A DNA stretch of 64,000 nt from Dyella subtropica (GTDB lineage Bacteria > Pseudomonadota > Gammaproteobacteria > Xanthomonadales > Rhodanobacteraceae), in NCBI RefSeq assembly GCF_026283965.1, contig NZ_JAPDPD010000010.1, forward strand, positions 119,668-183,667. Reading direction: 5' to 3'. Positions 1 through 9,233 of the stretch are shown piece after piece. The notes below the pieces were generated by a model. It worked only from the letters and a program-made list of their open reading frames with translations. It had not been told where the DNA came from and did no database searches. Positions within the stretch are counted from its first letter, which is position 1. Each line of letters opens with the position of its first letter. Both the position numbers and the translations under genes were made by a program.

Positions 1-346
1 AGACATCCGTCGCCGCGATGAAGCTGTCGGCGAACAAGGTGACCGGCATGCCAGTGAGCTGAGTGCCTGCGCCCGCCTTTATACGTACGGCGATGAAACC
101 CAGTCCACCGTGTTGGAACAATTCCACCGGCTGCGTGCGAACACAGCTCAGGTGCGCCTGTGGCAAGGTGTCCATGCCGCAGTCGTTGCGTGCGGCAAAC
201 GGACGGCCGTAATGGAAGAAAATCTCCAGTCCGCCCGGACTGGGCATCAACGGCAGCAGGCGAAGCGCGTCTGCGCCTTCCCAGCTCCAGTAGCGATCGA
301 TGACTGATCTCAACGGTGCGGCGGGAAGGCGGTGAACGATCTTCAT
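1..346 (-). CDS. AraC-type transcriptional regulator, N-terminal part (cut by window edge)
   Basis: The minus-strand frame from an ATG at 346 runs off the window start, so only about 115 N-terminal residues are visible. They begin MKIVHRLPAAPLRSVIDRYW and include PSPGGLEIFFHYGRPF, the pattern of the DUF6597 sensor-like domain found in front of AraC helix-turn-helix domains. The DNA-binding part would lie outside the window. It starts 18 bp after the stop of the PHA depolymerase on the same strand, so the two may be co-transcribed. The family call comes from sequence pattern only; regulation of PHA use is a guess from position. Confidence 0.75.
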   Translation of the reverse strand, partial: MKIVHRLPAAPLRSVIDRYWSWEGADALRLLPLMPSPGGLEIFFHYGRPFAARNDCGMDTLPQAHLSCVRTQPVELFQHGGLGFIAVRIKAGAGTQLTGMPVTLFADSFIAATDV

Positions 347-364
347 GTCGTCCTGGGTGTTGGC

Positions 365-1618
365 TCAGCCGACGGCTTGGTCGAAGCGCCGAATGAAGTC
401 GCGCACCTGCGGATAGACGACTTCGCGCCAGCGTCGGCCGCTGAAGATGCCGTAGTGGCCGGCGCCTTCGATCACCTTGTGCGCGCGATGATCGGCGGGA
501 ATGCCGCTGCACAGGTCATGCGCGGCTTCGGTCTGGCCGAGGCCGGAGATGTCGTCCAGTTCGCCTTCCACGGTGAGCAGGGCGCTGTGTTTGATCGCGC
601 TGGGTTTCACGCGCTCGCCCGCCACATCCCACAGGCCACGCGGCAGCAGGGCTTGCTGGAACACGGTGCTGATGGTGTCGAGGTAGTACTCGGCCGGCAT
701 GTCGAGTACGGCGTTGTATTCGTCGTAGAACTTGCGGTGCGCCTGCGCGTCGTCAAGGTCGCCGCGCAACAGGTCCAGGTAGAAATCCCAGTGCGAGTTG
801 AGGTGGCGATTGGGGTTCATCGCGACGAAGCCGGCGTGCTGTAGGAAGCCGGGATACACCTCGCGCCCGCGGCCGGGATAGTTTGACGGTACGGTGTGGA
901 TCAGGTTGCCCTTGAACCAGCTCAGCGGCTGCTTGATAGCGAGGTTGTTGACGCCGGTGGGGTTGCTGCGTGGTTCGATCGGGCCGCCCATCATGGTCAG
1001 GCTGAGCGGGGTGTCTTCACCGCGCGCGGCCATCAGCGACACGGCGGCGAGCACCGGCACGGTGGGCTGGCACACCGAGATCACGTGCAGGCGGCGCGCG
1101 CCGATGTGGCGGATGAATTCCTCGATGTAGGCCACGTAGTCATCGAGATGGAACGTGCCTTCGCTGGTAGGCACCATGCGCGCGTCGACCCAGTCGGTGA
1201 TGAACACCTTGTGGTCACGCAGCAGGGTGCGCACGGTGTCGCGCAGCAGGGTCGAGTGATGACCGGAGAGTGGCGCGACCACCAGCACGACCGGGTCGGT
1301 CTTGAGCTTTTCGATGGTGTCCGGATCGTCGCTGAAGCGCTTGAAGCGCTTGAGCTGGCAGAACGGCTTGTCCAGTGCCACGCGCTCGACGATAGCGATC
1401 TCCTGGCCGTGAGCCTCTACCTGGTGGATGCCGAAAGCGGGCTTTTCGTACTCCTTGCCCAGGCGATGCAGCAGCTCGTAGCCAGCCGCCATGCGCTGGG
1501 CGCCGGGGATGTGGGCGAAAGGACTGGCTTGGTCGGCGAGCATCCGTGCGCTGGCGTCCGCGTAGTAGCTGAGCGGGCCGAGGATCGAGCGTTGCCACTC
1601 GTGGATCTGGTAGAGCAT
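365..1618 (-). CDS. phaZ: Intracellular polyhydroxyalkanoate depolymerase
   Basis: The 417-residue protein begins MLYQIHEWQRSILGPLSYYA, typical of the intracellular PhaZ family that mobilises stored polyhydroxybutyrate granules to hydroxyacid monomers. The alpha/beta-hydrolase core carries the SVCQP element with Cys183, which in Ralstonia-type intracellular PhaZ is the nucleophile in place of serine; an Asp near residue 355 and the His of the GAGHYG element near the C-terminus complete a plausible triad. No signal peptide is seen, as expected. The frame stays open upstream to 1957, but homology begins at 1618. No PHA synthase gene is in the window. Confidence 0.9.
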   Translation of the reverse strand: MLYQIHEWQRSILGPLSYYADASARMLADQASPFAHIPGAQRMAAGYELLHRLGKEYEKPAFGIHQVEAHGQEIAIVERVALDKPFCQLKRFKRFSDDPDTIEKLKTDPVVLVVAPLSGHHSTLLRDTVRTLLRDHKVFITDWVDARMVPTSEGTFHLDDYVAYIEEFIRHIGARRLHVISVCQPTVPVLAAVSLMAARGEDTPLSLTMMGGPIEPRSNPTGVNNLAIKQPLSWFKGNLIHTVPSNYPGRGREVYPGFLQHAGFVAMNPNRHLNSHWDFYLDLLRGDLDDAQAHRKFYDEYNAVLDMPAEYYLDTISTVFQQALLPRGLWDVAGERVKPSAIKHSALLTVEGELDDISGLGQTEAAHDLCSGIPADHRAHKVIEGAGHYGIFSGRRWREVVYPQVRDFIRRFDQAVG

Positions 1619-1718
1619 GGTGCGGGACCACCGGGGGTTCGAAAGACGGCATCTTACCCGGTCTGGCGGCGGTCTGCTGCGATGCCGCAAATCAGCTAGC
1701 TGTAGTTGAATCAGTTGC

Positions 1719-2468
1719 TTAGCGTTTGTGACAGACCAGAAGCAGCTCGTCCACACCCTCCGTATCGCCCATGCCGGGCCGCCATTGCAGCGGTTTCTGC
1801 AGGTGCAGTGCCAGCGGCATGAACACCCGGTTGTACCACCACATGGCGCGCTCTCGCTGATGGATGAGGTACCACTGACCCAGTTCGAGCAGACGCGAGG
1901 ATTTGGGCTGCATGCCGTAGATGGCGCTGCGTTCGATGTAGAAGCCGTGCTGGGCAAGCAGGGTTTCGATTTGGGCCGGTTCGTAGCGGCGGCAGTGGCC
2001 GACGAAGTCGTCGAACGCGGTCCAGGCTTCGGGGTGCAGCGGCACCGACATCAGCAAGGTGGCGCCGGGTGCGGCGACGCGCGCCAGTTCCGCCAGGGCA
2101 CTTTGGTCGTCAGCCACGTGCTCAAGGATGTCAAAGGCGCAGACCAGATCGAAGCTGGCATCGGCCCAGGGCAGGGCGCCAATCATGCCGTGCACGGCTT
2201 CCGCCCCGCGCTGGCCTAGCTTGCGGAGTGCGGCATGGCTGAGATCGACGAAGCGGGTGCCTTCGAGCGGCAGGCGGGGGCGCAGACCGGGGGCAACTTC
2301 CAGTCGGCGCGGCGCGGCTGTGGCCAGCTCGCTGACCAGTGGCCAGGTGTTGAAGCGTTCGGGTGGCACCAGCCGGGCTTCGGACCACAGCGATTCATAG
2401 AAGCTGTGATTGGTGCGGATCAGGTCGGCGTCGCTGGGGGGCTGAGTTAGAGCGCTTGGACTGGGCAT
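1719..2468 (-). CDS. Class I SAM-dependent methyltransferase
   Basis: A 249-residue protein of the methyltransferase type 11 fold. The glycine-rich SAM motif I is weak (LEVAPGLRPRLP near residue 57, followed by acidic FVDLS). The post-motif LPWADASFDLVCAFDILEHV near residues 99-118 is the classic motif II/III region of small-molecule methyltransferases. The C-terminal half contains WWYNRVFMPLALHLQ, which could touch membrane. The substrate cannot be read from the sequence. It is a single gene on the minus strand, separated from phaZ by about 100 bp and followed upstream by a long palindromic repeat. Confidence 0.8.
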   Translation of the reverse strand: MPSPSALTQPPSDADLIRTNHSFYESLWSEARLVPPERFNTWPLVSELATAAPRRLEVAPGLRPRLPLEGTRFVDLSHAALRKLGQRGAEAVHGMIGALPWADASFDLVCAFDILEHVADDQSALAELARVAAPGATLLMSVPLHPEAWTAFDDFVGHCRRYEPAQIETLLAQHGFYIERSAIYGMQPKSSRLLELGQWYLIHQRERAMWWYNRVFMPLALHLQKPLQWRPGMGDTEGVDELLLVCHKR

Positions 2469-2540
2469 GACGGTTAGTGTCGCTCGGAGCGTGCTGAGGC
2501 GGGTGTGAAGCAGGTTGCTGGGAATGGGTGAGGTGGTCGC

Positions 2541-2677
2541 AAGGGCTTACCCCCTCCCAGCCTCCCCCTGCAAGCAAGGGGAGGAGCTAAGAGCTCGCGA
2601 CAACCTGCTCCCTCCCTTGCTTGCGACGCGAAGCTAGTCCCGTGGGACAGGGGAGGGCTGGGGAGGGGTAAGCCCTT
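2541..2677. repeat. Palindromic C-rich intergenic repeat, copy A
   Basis: The outer arms AAGGGCTTACCCC (2541-2553) and GGGGTAAGCCCTT (2665-2677) are perfect 13-bp inverted repeats enclosing a G/C-skewed interior with GCAAGCAAGGGGAGG and CTAGTCCCGTGGGACAGG elements. About 49 bp of its left half (from CCTCCCAGCC to GCTCGCGAC) recur exactly in inverted orientation in the copy at 51590-51702. It lies between two divergently placed minus-strand genes and contains no supported coding sequence. Confidence 0.85.
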
Positions 2678-2725
2678 GAGAAAGCCCCTCCTCAGTCCAG
2701 CATCCGCAGACGCCAAAGCAAACCG

Positions 2726-3223
2726 TCAGCCGATCCGCCGCAATTCCGTACTGGCCGCGATGTCGTGCATAGCGCGGCGGCGCGGATCGATCAACGCCAT
2801 GGCGAACCATGCGGCCCAGGTGATGGCGACGGCCCATAGCGCACCGCGCGTACCGATCCATGGGGCGAGTTCCAGCAACAGCAGCGGCGCGCCCGCCACG
2901 ATCAAGCGAATCAACGCCTGCGGCAGCGAGAGGCGACCGCCGTCAGCCCGCGTCACGCGGATGCGCCAAGGCCGCATGCCCAGCGTTTGCCCACCACGCA
3001 GCCACGACACCACGAAGTACGCCGATACCACCAGGCCTTGCAGCGGTTGATACCACCACGCGATGCGTGCGTGGTCGCCGGTGCTGATCAGCTGCCCGCC
3101 GGTGATGCGCTGGCAGACGTAGCCGACCACCATCACCATCGCGATCACCGCGAGCAGGTCGTAGACCAGTGCGATCAGGCGTCGCCACAGCGGGCAGGGC
3201 GGGACTTGGAGGCTTGTGCTCAT
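2726..3223 (-). CDS. RDD family integral membrane protein
   Basis: The 165-residue protein starts MSTSLQVPPCPLWRRLIALV; the RRLIALVYDLL stretch matches the opening of RDD domains, named for conserved Arg and Asp residues in the first helix. Later MRPWRIRVTRADGGRLSL and DPRRRAMHDIAASTEL match the family's cytosolic loop and C-terminal signature. Four hydrophobic segments are apparent. The ATG at 3223 is preferred over the upstream in-frame start at 3286, which adds unrelated residues and overlaps the xerD leader. Some RDD proteins have been linked to sodium/proton antiport; the role here is unknown. Confidence 0.85.
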   Translation of the reverse strand: MSTSLQVPPCPLWRRLIALVYDLLAVIAMVMVVGYVCQRITGGQLISTGDHARIAWWYQPLQGLVVSAYFVVSWLRGGQTLGMRPWRIRVTRADGGRLSLPQALIRLIVAGAPLLLLELAPWIGTRGALWAVAITWAAWFAMALIDPRRRAMHDIAASTELRRIG

Positions 3224-3267
3224 CGGTTCGCTTGCGTCGGGCGCGCGCAATGGCCAGCATCGCGCGC

Positions 3268-4179
3268 ATGTCAGAGAAGTCAGCAAGTATCGCCGATGCC
3301 GATGAGCGCAGCATCGCCGCCTTTATCGAACGAGTGTGGTCAGAGGATGGTTTGTCCGACCGCACGCTGGACGCCTACCGGCGCGACCTGGAAGGGTTGG
3401 CGCGCTGGCTGGCCGGTCGCGGGCTAGGTCTGCACACAGCGCGGCGCCAGCATCTTTCGGAGTATCACGGGGCGCAGCCGGTGGCGGTGCGCTCGCTGGC
3501 GCGCCGGCAGTCGGCGTTCCGGCGCTACTACGGTTTTGTGGCGCGGAACGAGCCGGGCTTCGAGGACCCGACCCTGCTGATCGAGCGGCCCAAGATGCCG
3601 CGCAGCCTGCCGAAGGCATTGGCGGAACGTGAGATCGAAGGGCTGCTCAACGCGCCGGATGTCGCCACCACGCTGGGCTTGCGCGACCGCGCCATGCTGG
3701 AACTGATGTATGCCTCGGGCCTGCGCGTGTCGGAACTGGTGGAGCTGCCGTTGGCCGGCTTGAACCTGCGCCAGGGCGTACTGCGCGTGACGGGCAAGGG
3801 CGGCAAGGATCGCCTGGTGCCGGTGGGCGAGATGGCGCTGGAGCGCATCGAGGCGTATCTCGCCGCCGCGCGGCCGGTACTGGCGAAGGGGCGGCAGCCG
3901 GCGGCATTGTTCCTCAGCAAGCGCGGTGAGGGCATGACCCGCCAGATGTTCTGGACGCTGGTAAAGCGTTACGCCGTGCAAGTGGGGATCGTGTCCAAAC
4001 GCATCTCGCCGCATGTGCTGCGCCACTCCTTCGCCACCCACCTGCTCAACCACGGCGCCGACTTACGCGCGTTGCAGATGCTGCTTGGGCATAGTGCGCT
4101 CAGCACCACGCAGATCTATACGCTGGTGGCGAAGGAAGGCCTCAAGCGGCTGCATGCGCAGCACCATCCGCGCGGATAA
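3268..4179 (+). CDS. xerD: Site-specific tyrosine recombinase XerD
   Basis: XerD with XerC resolves chromosome dimers at dif during cell division. From the ATG at 3268 the protein has 303 residues, close to the usual 298. An N-terminal SAM-like DNA-binding domain (about 8-95) is followed by the catalytic domain with the complete set: Arg153 (SGLRVSEL), Lys177 (TGKGGK), His249 and Arg252 (SPHVLRHSFATH), His275 (LLGHS) and the nucleophile Tyr284 (TQIYT). An in-frame ATG at 3250 is an alternative. It is divergent from the RDD gene, with 44 bp between starts. XerD is favoured over XerC by overall pattern and the common dsbC neighbour. Confidence 0.93.
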   Translation: MSEKSASIADADERSIAAFIERVWSEDGLSDRTLDAYRRDLEGLARWLAGRGLGLHTARRQHLSEYHGAQPVAVRSLARRQSAFRRYYGFVARNEPGFEDPTLLIERPKMPRSLPKALAEREIEGLLNAPDVATTLGLRDRAMLELMYASGLRVSELVELPLAGLNLRQGVLRVTGKGGKDRLVPVGEMALERIEAYLAAARPVLAKGRQPAALFLSKRGEGMTRQMFWTLVKRYAVQVGIVSKRISPHVLRHSFATHLLNHGADLRALQMLLGHSALSTTQIYTLVAKEGLKRLHAQHHPRG

Positions 4180-4291
4180 TTGCCGGGCACAACTGAGAAT
4201 TGTCTGACGGAGTCATTCATCCAGCTGTGCGAGAATCAAGCGCTTCCGCCGTCATTCCCGAGCGCGGAACCGGAAGCGAGCGAGGTTTGAC

Positions 4292-5053
4292 ATGTTGAAG
4301 AAGTGGTTGCTGGCCCTCTGCGCCAGCCTGTTGGCCTCCCAGGCCTTTGCGGCCGATGTGGCGGCGCCGTCCAGCGCCGAGAACGCCGTTCGCCAAGCCG
4401 TGATGGGCCTTGCCAAGGTGAAGATCGAGTCGATCAAGCCTTCCCCCCTGCCGGGCTTCTATCAGGTGATCGCCTCCGGCCAGCTGGTCTATGTCAGCGC
4501 CGACGGCAAGTACATGATGACCGGCAACCTGATCGATCTGGGCAGCAAAAAGGACATCAGCGACGCGGCCTGGGCGGAGTTTCGCAAGGCCGAACTGGCC
4601 AAGGTGCCGACCTCGGACCGTATCGTGTTCGCGCCGGCCAAGCCGCTGCATACGGTCACCGTGTTCACCGACGTCAATTGCGGCTATTGCCGCGCCCTGC
4701 ATGAGCATGTGGCCGATTTCAACAAGGCGGGCATCGCCTTGGAATACATCGCCTGGCCGCGCGAGGGTGTGAACACCACGGCTGGCAACCCCACACCGAC
4801 CTATACCGAGATGGTATCGGTCTGGTGCGCCGCCGACCGCAAGGCGGCCTTCACTGCCGCCAAGGCGGGCCAGGCGCCCAAGGCGACCACGTGCACGAAC
4901 CCGGTGAAGGATGAATTCGACCTGGGTGTGCGCCTGGGCATCACCGGCACGCCGACCATCGTGGCCGAGGACGGCAGCGTGCTGGGCGGTTACATGACCC
5001 CGGAGCAATTGCTGAAGGCGCTGGACAAGCGCAGCAAGGCCGTCGGCGGCTGA
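4292..5053 (+). CDS. dsbC: Thiol:disulfide interchange protein DsbC
   Basis: This 253-residue periplasmic disulfide isomerase has a signal peptide (KK, then WLLALCASLLASQAFA, cleavage after about residue 20). An N-terminal dimerisation domain runs to about residue 80, and a thioredoxin fold carries the CGYC active site at Cys130-Cys133 within FTDVNCGYCRALHEHV. A second cysteine pair (SVWCAADRK and ATTCTN) and the cis-proline element GTPTI are also present. It lies 112 bp downstream of xerD in the same orientation, an arrangement common in gammaproteobacteria. Confidence 0.93.
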   Translation: MLKKWLLALCASLLASQAFAADVAAPSSAENAVRQAVMGLAKVKIESIKPSPLPGFYQVIASGQLVYVSADGKYMMTGNLIDLGSKKDISDAAWAEFRKAELAKVPTSDRIVFAPAKPLHTVTVFTDVNCGYCRALHEHVADFNKAGIALEYIAWPREGVNTTAGNPTPTYTEMVSVWCAADRKAAFTAAKAGQAPKATTCTNPVKDEFDLGVRLGITGTPTIVAEDGSVLGGYMTPEQLLKALDKRSKAVGG

Positions 5054-5081
5054 TCGGTCGGTTCAAGCCTGCGTGGCTGAT

Positions 5082-5201
5082 GCCTTCTCCCTGGGGGAGA
5101 GGGTGCCGGCAGGCGGATGAGGGGTCGGGCGGAGCTACCTGCTAAGGACTCGCGCAAGCCCCGAACCCTCACTCCAACCCCTCTCCCGAGAGAAAGGGGA
5201 G
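5082..5201. repeat. Imperfect palindromic intergenic repeat with hairpin ends
   Basis: CTCCCTGGGGGAGAGGGTG near 5087 pairs with CCCTCTCCC and AGAAAGGGGAG elements near 5178-5201 across the dsbC-purL interval, giving a long GC-rich imperfect palindrome. It resembles the other C-rich intergenic repeats of this window in composition but lacks the CTAGTCCCGTGGGACAGG core. It may end the dsbC transcript. The rest of the 251-bp interval (to 5304) holds only the purL upstream region, with a TAGAAT hexamer at 5266-5271. Confidence 0.6.
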
Positions 5202-5304
5202 CTACGTCAGGTGGCGCCGCTGCTCGTTTCTAGCGTCGCCTGCGATGTTGTTCTGCAGCATAGGGTAGAATGCGCGCTTCCTTCGCATAGCTCCCGTTCC
5301 CCGC

Positions 5305-8300
5305 ATGATCGCACTCGACGGGCAGAGCGCCCTTTCGCCGTTCCGCCTCGAACGCCTCAATGCCCGCCTGGATGCCCTGCATCGTGGCGCCCGCGTGCAG
5401 GCTTCGTGGTTTGTCTATTTCATCGACGCCGACGTCGCCCCGGAGGGCGAGCAGCGCCAGCGCTTGCTGGAGGTGCTAGAGGCCAAGGATGCCCCGACCG
5501 AGCACGCCTCGCTTTGGGTCGTGCCGCGCTTGGTCACCATCTCGCCTTGGTCGAGCAAAGCTACCGACATCCTGCATGGCGCCGGCTTCCCGGTGCGTCG
5601 CGTGGAGCGTGGCATCGCCTGGCAGGTGATCGGCCTGCCAGCCGCCGACGCGCCGGAATACGACGCCGTGATGGCGGTGCTGTGCGATGCGATGACGCAG
5701 TCGGTGCTTCATCGCATCGAAGATGCCAAGGGCTTGTTCCTCGCCGGCCAGCCTGGCGATCTGGTGCATATCGCGCTGGGCGGTGATGCCCGTGCTGCGC
5801 TGGCCAAGGCCAATGCCGAGCTGGGTCTGGCGCTGGCCGACGATGAGATCGACTACCTGGCCGAGCGCTACGCCGAGATGGGGCGCGACCCCACCGACGC
5901 CGAACTCTTCATGTTCGCCCAGGCGAACTCCGAGCATTGCCGCCACAAGGTGTTCAACGCCAGCTGGACGCTGGACGGCGAGGCTCAGGAAAAGAGCCTG
6001 TTCGGCATGATCAAGAACACGCATCAGCATTCGCCGAACTACACGCTGTCCGCCTACAAGGACAACGCGGCGGTGATCGAGGGCAACGAAGGCAAGCGCT
6101 TCTACGCCGATCACGATGGCGTGTGGCGCACGCACAACGAGCGCATCGAATACGCGATCAAGGTGGAAACGCATAACCACCCCACCGCCATCGCACCGTG
6201 GCCGGGTGCGGCCACCGGTGCCGGCGGCGAGATTCGCGACGAAGGCGCGACGGGTCGCGGCGCCAAGCCGAAGGCCGGCCTCACCGGCTTTTCGGTGTCC
6301 GACCTGCGCATTCCCGGTAAACCGCAGCCGTGGGAAGTGGATCGCCCGCTGCCGCCACGCATGGCGTCGGCGTTCGAGATCATGCGCGACGGCCCGCTTG
6401 GCGCCGCTGCGTTCAACAACGAATTCGGCCGCCCGTGTCTGGGTGGCTATTTCCGTACCTACGAGCATGAAACCGGCGAAGCCGGCCTGCGTCGTGGTTA
6501 CGACAAGCCGATCATGATCGCTGGCGGCCTCGCCAATATGCGCGCGGATCACGTGCAGAAGCGCGATGTGCAGCCGGGCAACAAGGTGATCGTGCTTGGC
6601 GGCCCGGCCATGTTGATCGGCCTGGGTGGCGGTGCGGCGTCGTCGGTAGCGTCCGGTACGTCGAGCGCGGAATTGGATTTCGCCTCCGTGCAGCGCGACA
6701 ACGCCGAGATGGAGCGCCGTTGCCAGCAGGTGATCGACAGCTGCTGGTCGCGTGGCGACAAGAATCCCATCGTCAGTGTCCACGACGTGGGCGCGGGCGG
6801 TCTTTCCAATGCCATCCCCGAGCTGCTCAACGATGCCGGCGTCGGCGGCGTGATCGATCTTTCCAAGGTGCCGTGCGACGACCCGTCGCTGTCGCCGATG
6901 CAGGTGTGGAGCAACGAGTCGCAGGAGCGCTACGTGCTGGCGATCGAGCCGGCCGATCTGGCGGAGTTCGAAGCCTATTGCGCACGCGAACGCTGCCCGT
7001 ACGCCGTGGTCGGCGATGCCACCGAAGAGCGCCGTTTGACGGTGCGCGATCCGCGCCGCGACCTCACCGTGATCGACCTGCCGATGGACGTGTTGTTCGG
7101 CAAGCCGCCACGCATGCATCGGGATGCCAAGCGCATCAAGCCGCGCATCGACGTGGTGCCAGACCTCACCGGTATCGGCATGGACGAGGCGCTGTTGCGC
7201 GTGCTGCGTCTGCCCACGATCGGCAGCAAGAACTTCCTCATCACCATCGGCGACCGCACCGTGGGCGGCCTCAATCATCGCGATCCGATGGTCGGTCCGT
7301 GGCAGGTGCCGGTGGCCGATTGCGCGGTGACCATCGCCGACTTCGACGGCTATGCCGGCGAAGCGATGGCGATGGCCGAGCGTGCGCCGGTGGCGCTGCT
7401 CAACAGTGCCGACGCTGCGCGTCTGGCCGTGGGCGAGGCCATTACCAACCTCGCCGCCGCACCGATCGCCTCGCTGAGCGAAGTGCGTCTGTCGGCGAAC
7501 TGGATGGCCGCGGTGAATCACCCGGGCGAGGACGCCGCGCTGTTCGACGCCGTGAAGGCCGTCGGCATGGAGCTGTGCCCGGAGCTGGATATTTCGATCC
7601 CGGTCGGCAAGGACTCGCTGTCCATGCAGACCGTGTGGAATGACGGCGATCAGCCACAGCGAACGGTGTCGCCGGTGTCGCTGGTGATTACCGGCTTCGC
7701 TCGCGTCACCGACGTGCGTCGCACGCTGACGCCGCAGCTGCGTCTGGATCGCGGCGATTCCGACTTGTGGCTGCTCGACCTCGGCGCCGGCCGCGACCGT
7801 CTCGGTGGATCGGCGCTGACCCAGGTGTTCAACCGCAGCGGCGGCGTGCCGCCGGATCTGGATGACGCCGGGCAGCTGAAGGCGCTGTTCGATCTGGTGC
7901 AGGAAGCGAACGCCGGTGGCCTGCTGCTGGCGTATCACGACCGCTCCGATGGCGGTGTCATCGTTACTTTGCTGGAAATGGCCTTCGCCGGCCGCTGCGG
8001 CCTTGAAATCCAGCTCGAGGGCTGGGGCGAGGCAGCGTTGCGCGCGCTGTTCAACGAAGAGCTGGGCGCCGTGGTGCAGGTAGCTACGGCCAACCGCGAG
8101 GCGTTCGAAGCGCTGCTGGTCAAGCATGGCCTGGCTGGCATGAGCTACCGCATTGGCCGTCCCAAGGAAAAGCTCGGCATCAAGCTGTTCCAGGGGGGCG
8201 ATACTCTTTTCAAGTGGAACTGGACCACGCTGTTTGCCGCCTGGAACGAAACCAGCCACGCCATGCAGCGTCTGCGCGACAACCCGCTCACCGCCGATGC

Positions 8301-9165
8301 GGAACTGGAGTGGCGCCTGGACGACGCAGATCCGGGCATCAGTCCCAAGCTCAGCTTCGACCTAGCTGACGACATTGCCGCGCCGTTTATCGCCAAGGGC
8401 ACCAAGCCGCGCGTGGCGGTTCTGCGCGAGCAGGGCGTGAACGGTCAGGTCGAGATGGCGGCGGCACTCAGTCGCGCCGGCTTCGAGGCGGTGGACGTCC
8501 ATATGTCCGACCTGGCCAGCGGCCGTATCAAGCTGGCGGACTTCCGCGGTTTCGCGGCTTGCGGCGGTTTCTCCTATGGCGACGTGCTCGGCGCCGGCCG
8601 CGGCTGGGCCACGTCGATCCTGTACAACGAGATGCTGCGCGCCGACTTCGCGGCGTTCTTCGCCGACACCAGCAAGTTCGCGCTCGGTGTGTGCAACGGC
8701 TGTCAGATGCTGTCGCAACTCAAGGACATCATCCCGGGCGCGCAGCACTGGCCGAAATTCCTGCGCAACACGTCCGAGCAATACGAAGGTCGTCTGGCCA
8801 CGCTGGAAGTGCTCGACACGCCGAGCATCTTCTTCAAGGGCATGGCTGGCTCGCGTATTCCTGTGGCCGTAGCGCACGGCGAAGGCCGCGTGAGTTTTCC
8901 GCAGGCGTGCAGCCCGGCGAAGTCCGGCGGCGCGCTGCGTTTCGTCGACAACCGCGGCAGGCCGACCGAGCATTACCCGCTCAACCCGAACGGTTCGCCA
9001 GGCGGCTTGGCCGGCTTTACCGCCGCCGATGGCCGCGTGACGATCATGATGCCGCACCCCGAGCGCGTCTTCCGCAGCGTGCAGATGAGTTGGCATCCGG
9101 AACAGTGGGGCGAGGATTCGCCGTGGATGCGCATGTTCCGCAACGCACGCGTGTGGTGCGGCTGA
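5305..9165 (+). CDS. purL: Phosphoribosylformylglycinamidine synthase (FGAM synthase)
   Basis: The large single-chain PurL of gammaproteobacteria (1286 residues) performs the ATP- and glutamine-dependent fourth step of purine synthesis. Visible parts in order are an N-terminal PurS-like domain, the linker and first AIRS domain ([22 protein letters not shown] near 192; [17 protein letters not shown] near 287), a second AIRS half, and the C-terminal class I glutamine amidotransferase ([19 protein letters not shown], then the nucleophile element GVCNGCQML and a C-terminal [10 protein letters not shown]). It stands alone, as purL usually does in this group. The start is the first in-frame ATG consistent with family length. 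Confidence 0.97.
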   Translation: MIALDGQSALSPFRLERLNARLDALHRGARVQASWFVYFIDADVAPEGEQRQRLLEVLEAKDAPTEHASLWVVPRLVTISPWSSKATDILHGAGFPVRRVERGIAWQVIGLPAADAPEYDAVMAVLCDAMTQSVLHRIEDAKGLFLAGQPGDLVHIALGGDARAALAKANAELGLALADDEIDYLAERYAEMGRDPTDAELFMFAQANSEHCRHKVFNASWTLDGEAQEKSLFGMIKNTHQHSPNYTLSAYKDNAAVIEGNEGKRFYADHDGVWRTHNERIEYAIKVETHNHPTAIAPWPGAATGAGGEIRDEGATGRGAKPKAGLTGFSVSDLRIPGKPQPWEVDRPLPPRMASAFEIMRDGPLGAAAFNNEFGRPCLGGYFRTYEHETGEAGLRRGYDKPIMIAGGLANMRADHVQKRDVQPGNKVIVLGGPAMLIGLGGGAASSVASGTSSAELDFASVQRDNAEMERRCQQVIDSCWSRGDKNPIVSVHDVGAGGLSNAIPELLNDAGVGGVIDLSKVPCDDPSLSPMQVWSNESQERYVLAIEPADLAEFEAYCARERCPYAVVGDATEERRLTVRDPRRDLTVIDLPMDVLFGKPPRMHRDAKRIKPRIDVVPDLTGIGMDEALLRVLRLPTIGSKNFLITIGDRTVGGLNHRDPMVGPWQVPVADCAVTIADFDGYAGEAMAMAERAPVALLNSADAARLAVGEAITNLAAAPIASLSEVRLSANWMAAVNHPGEDAALFDAVKAVGMELCPELDISIPVGKDSLSMQTVWNDGDQPQRTVSPVSLVITGFARVTDVRRTLTPQLRLDRGDSDLWLLDLGAGRDRLGGSALTQVFNRSGGVPPDLDDAGQLKALFDLVQEANAGGLLLAYHDRSDGGVIVTLLEMAFAGRCGLEIQLEGWGEAALRALFNEELGAVVQVATANREAFEALLVKHGLAGMSYRIGRPKEKLGIKLFQGGDTLFKWNWTTLFAAWNETSHAMQRLRDNPLTADAELEWRLDDADPGISPKLSFDLADDIAAPFIAKGTKPRVAVLREQGVNGQVEMAAALSRAGFEAVDVHMSDLASGRIKLADFRGFAACGGFSYGDVLGAGRGWATSILYNEMLRADFAAFFADTSKFALGVCNGCQMLSQLKDIIPGAQHWPKFLRNTSEQYEGRLATLEVLDTPSIFFKGMAGSRIPVAVAHGEGRVSFPQACSPAKSGGALRFVDNRGRPTEHYPLNPNGSPGGLAGFTAADGRVTIMMPHPERVFRSVQMSWHPEQWGEDSPWMRMFRNARVWCG

Positions 9166-9233
9166 GGGGACATGCGATGAGTAGCAAGGATGCTACCGAC
9201 CGCCAGCGTTGTAACTGACGACGATTTGCGTCC

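Noticed and set aside
5476..8259. 927-residue minus-strand open frame opposite purL
   Set aside because: It is antisense to a fully conserved FGAM synthase gene; its His/Arg/Gln-rich translation is typical of a shadow frame in high-GC DNA.
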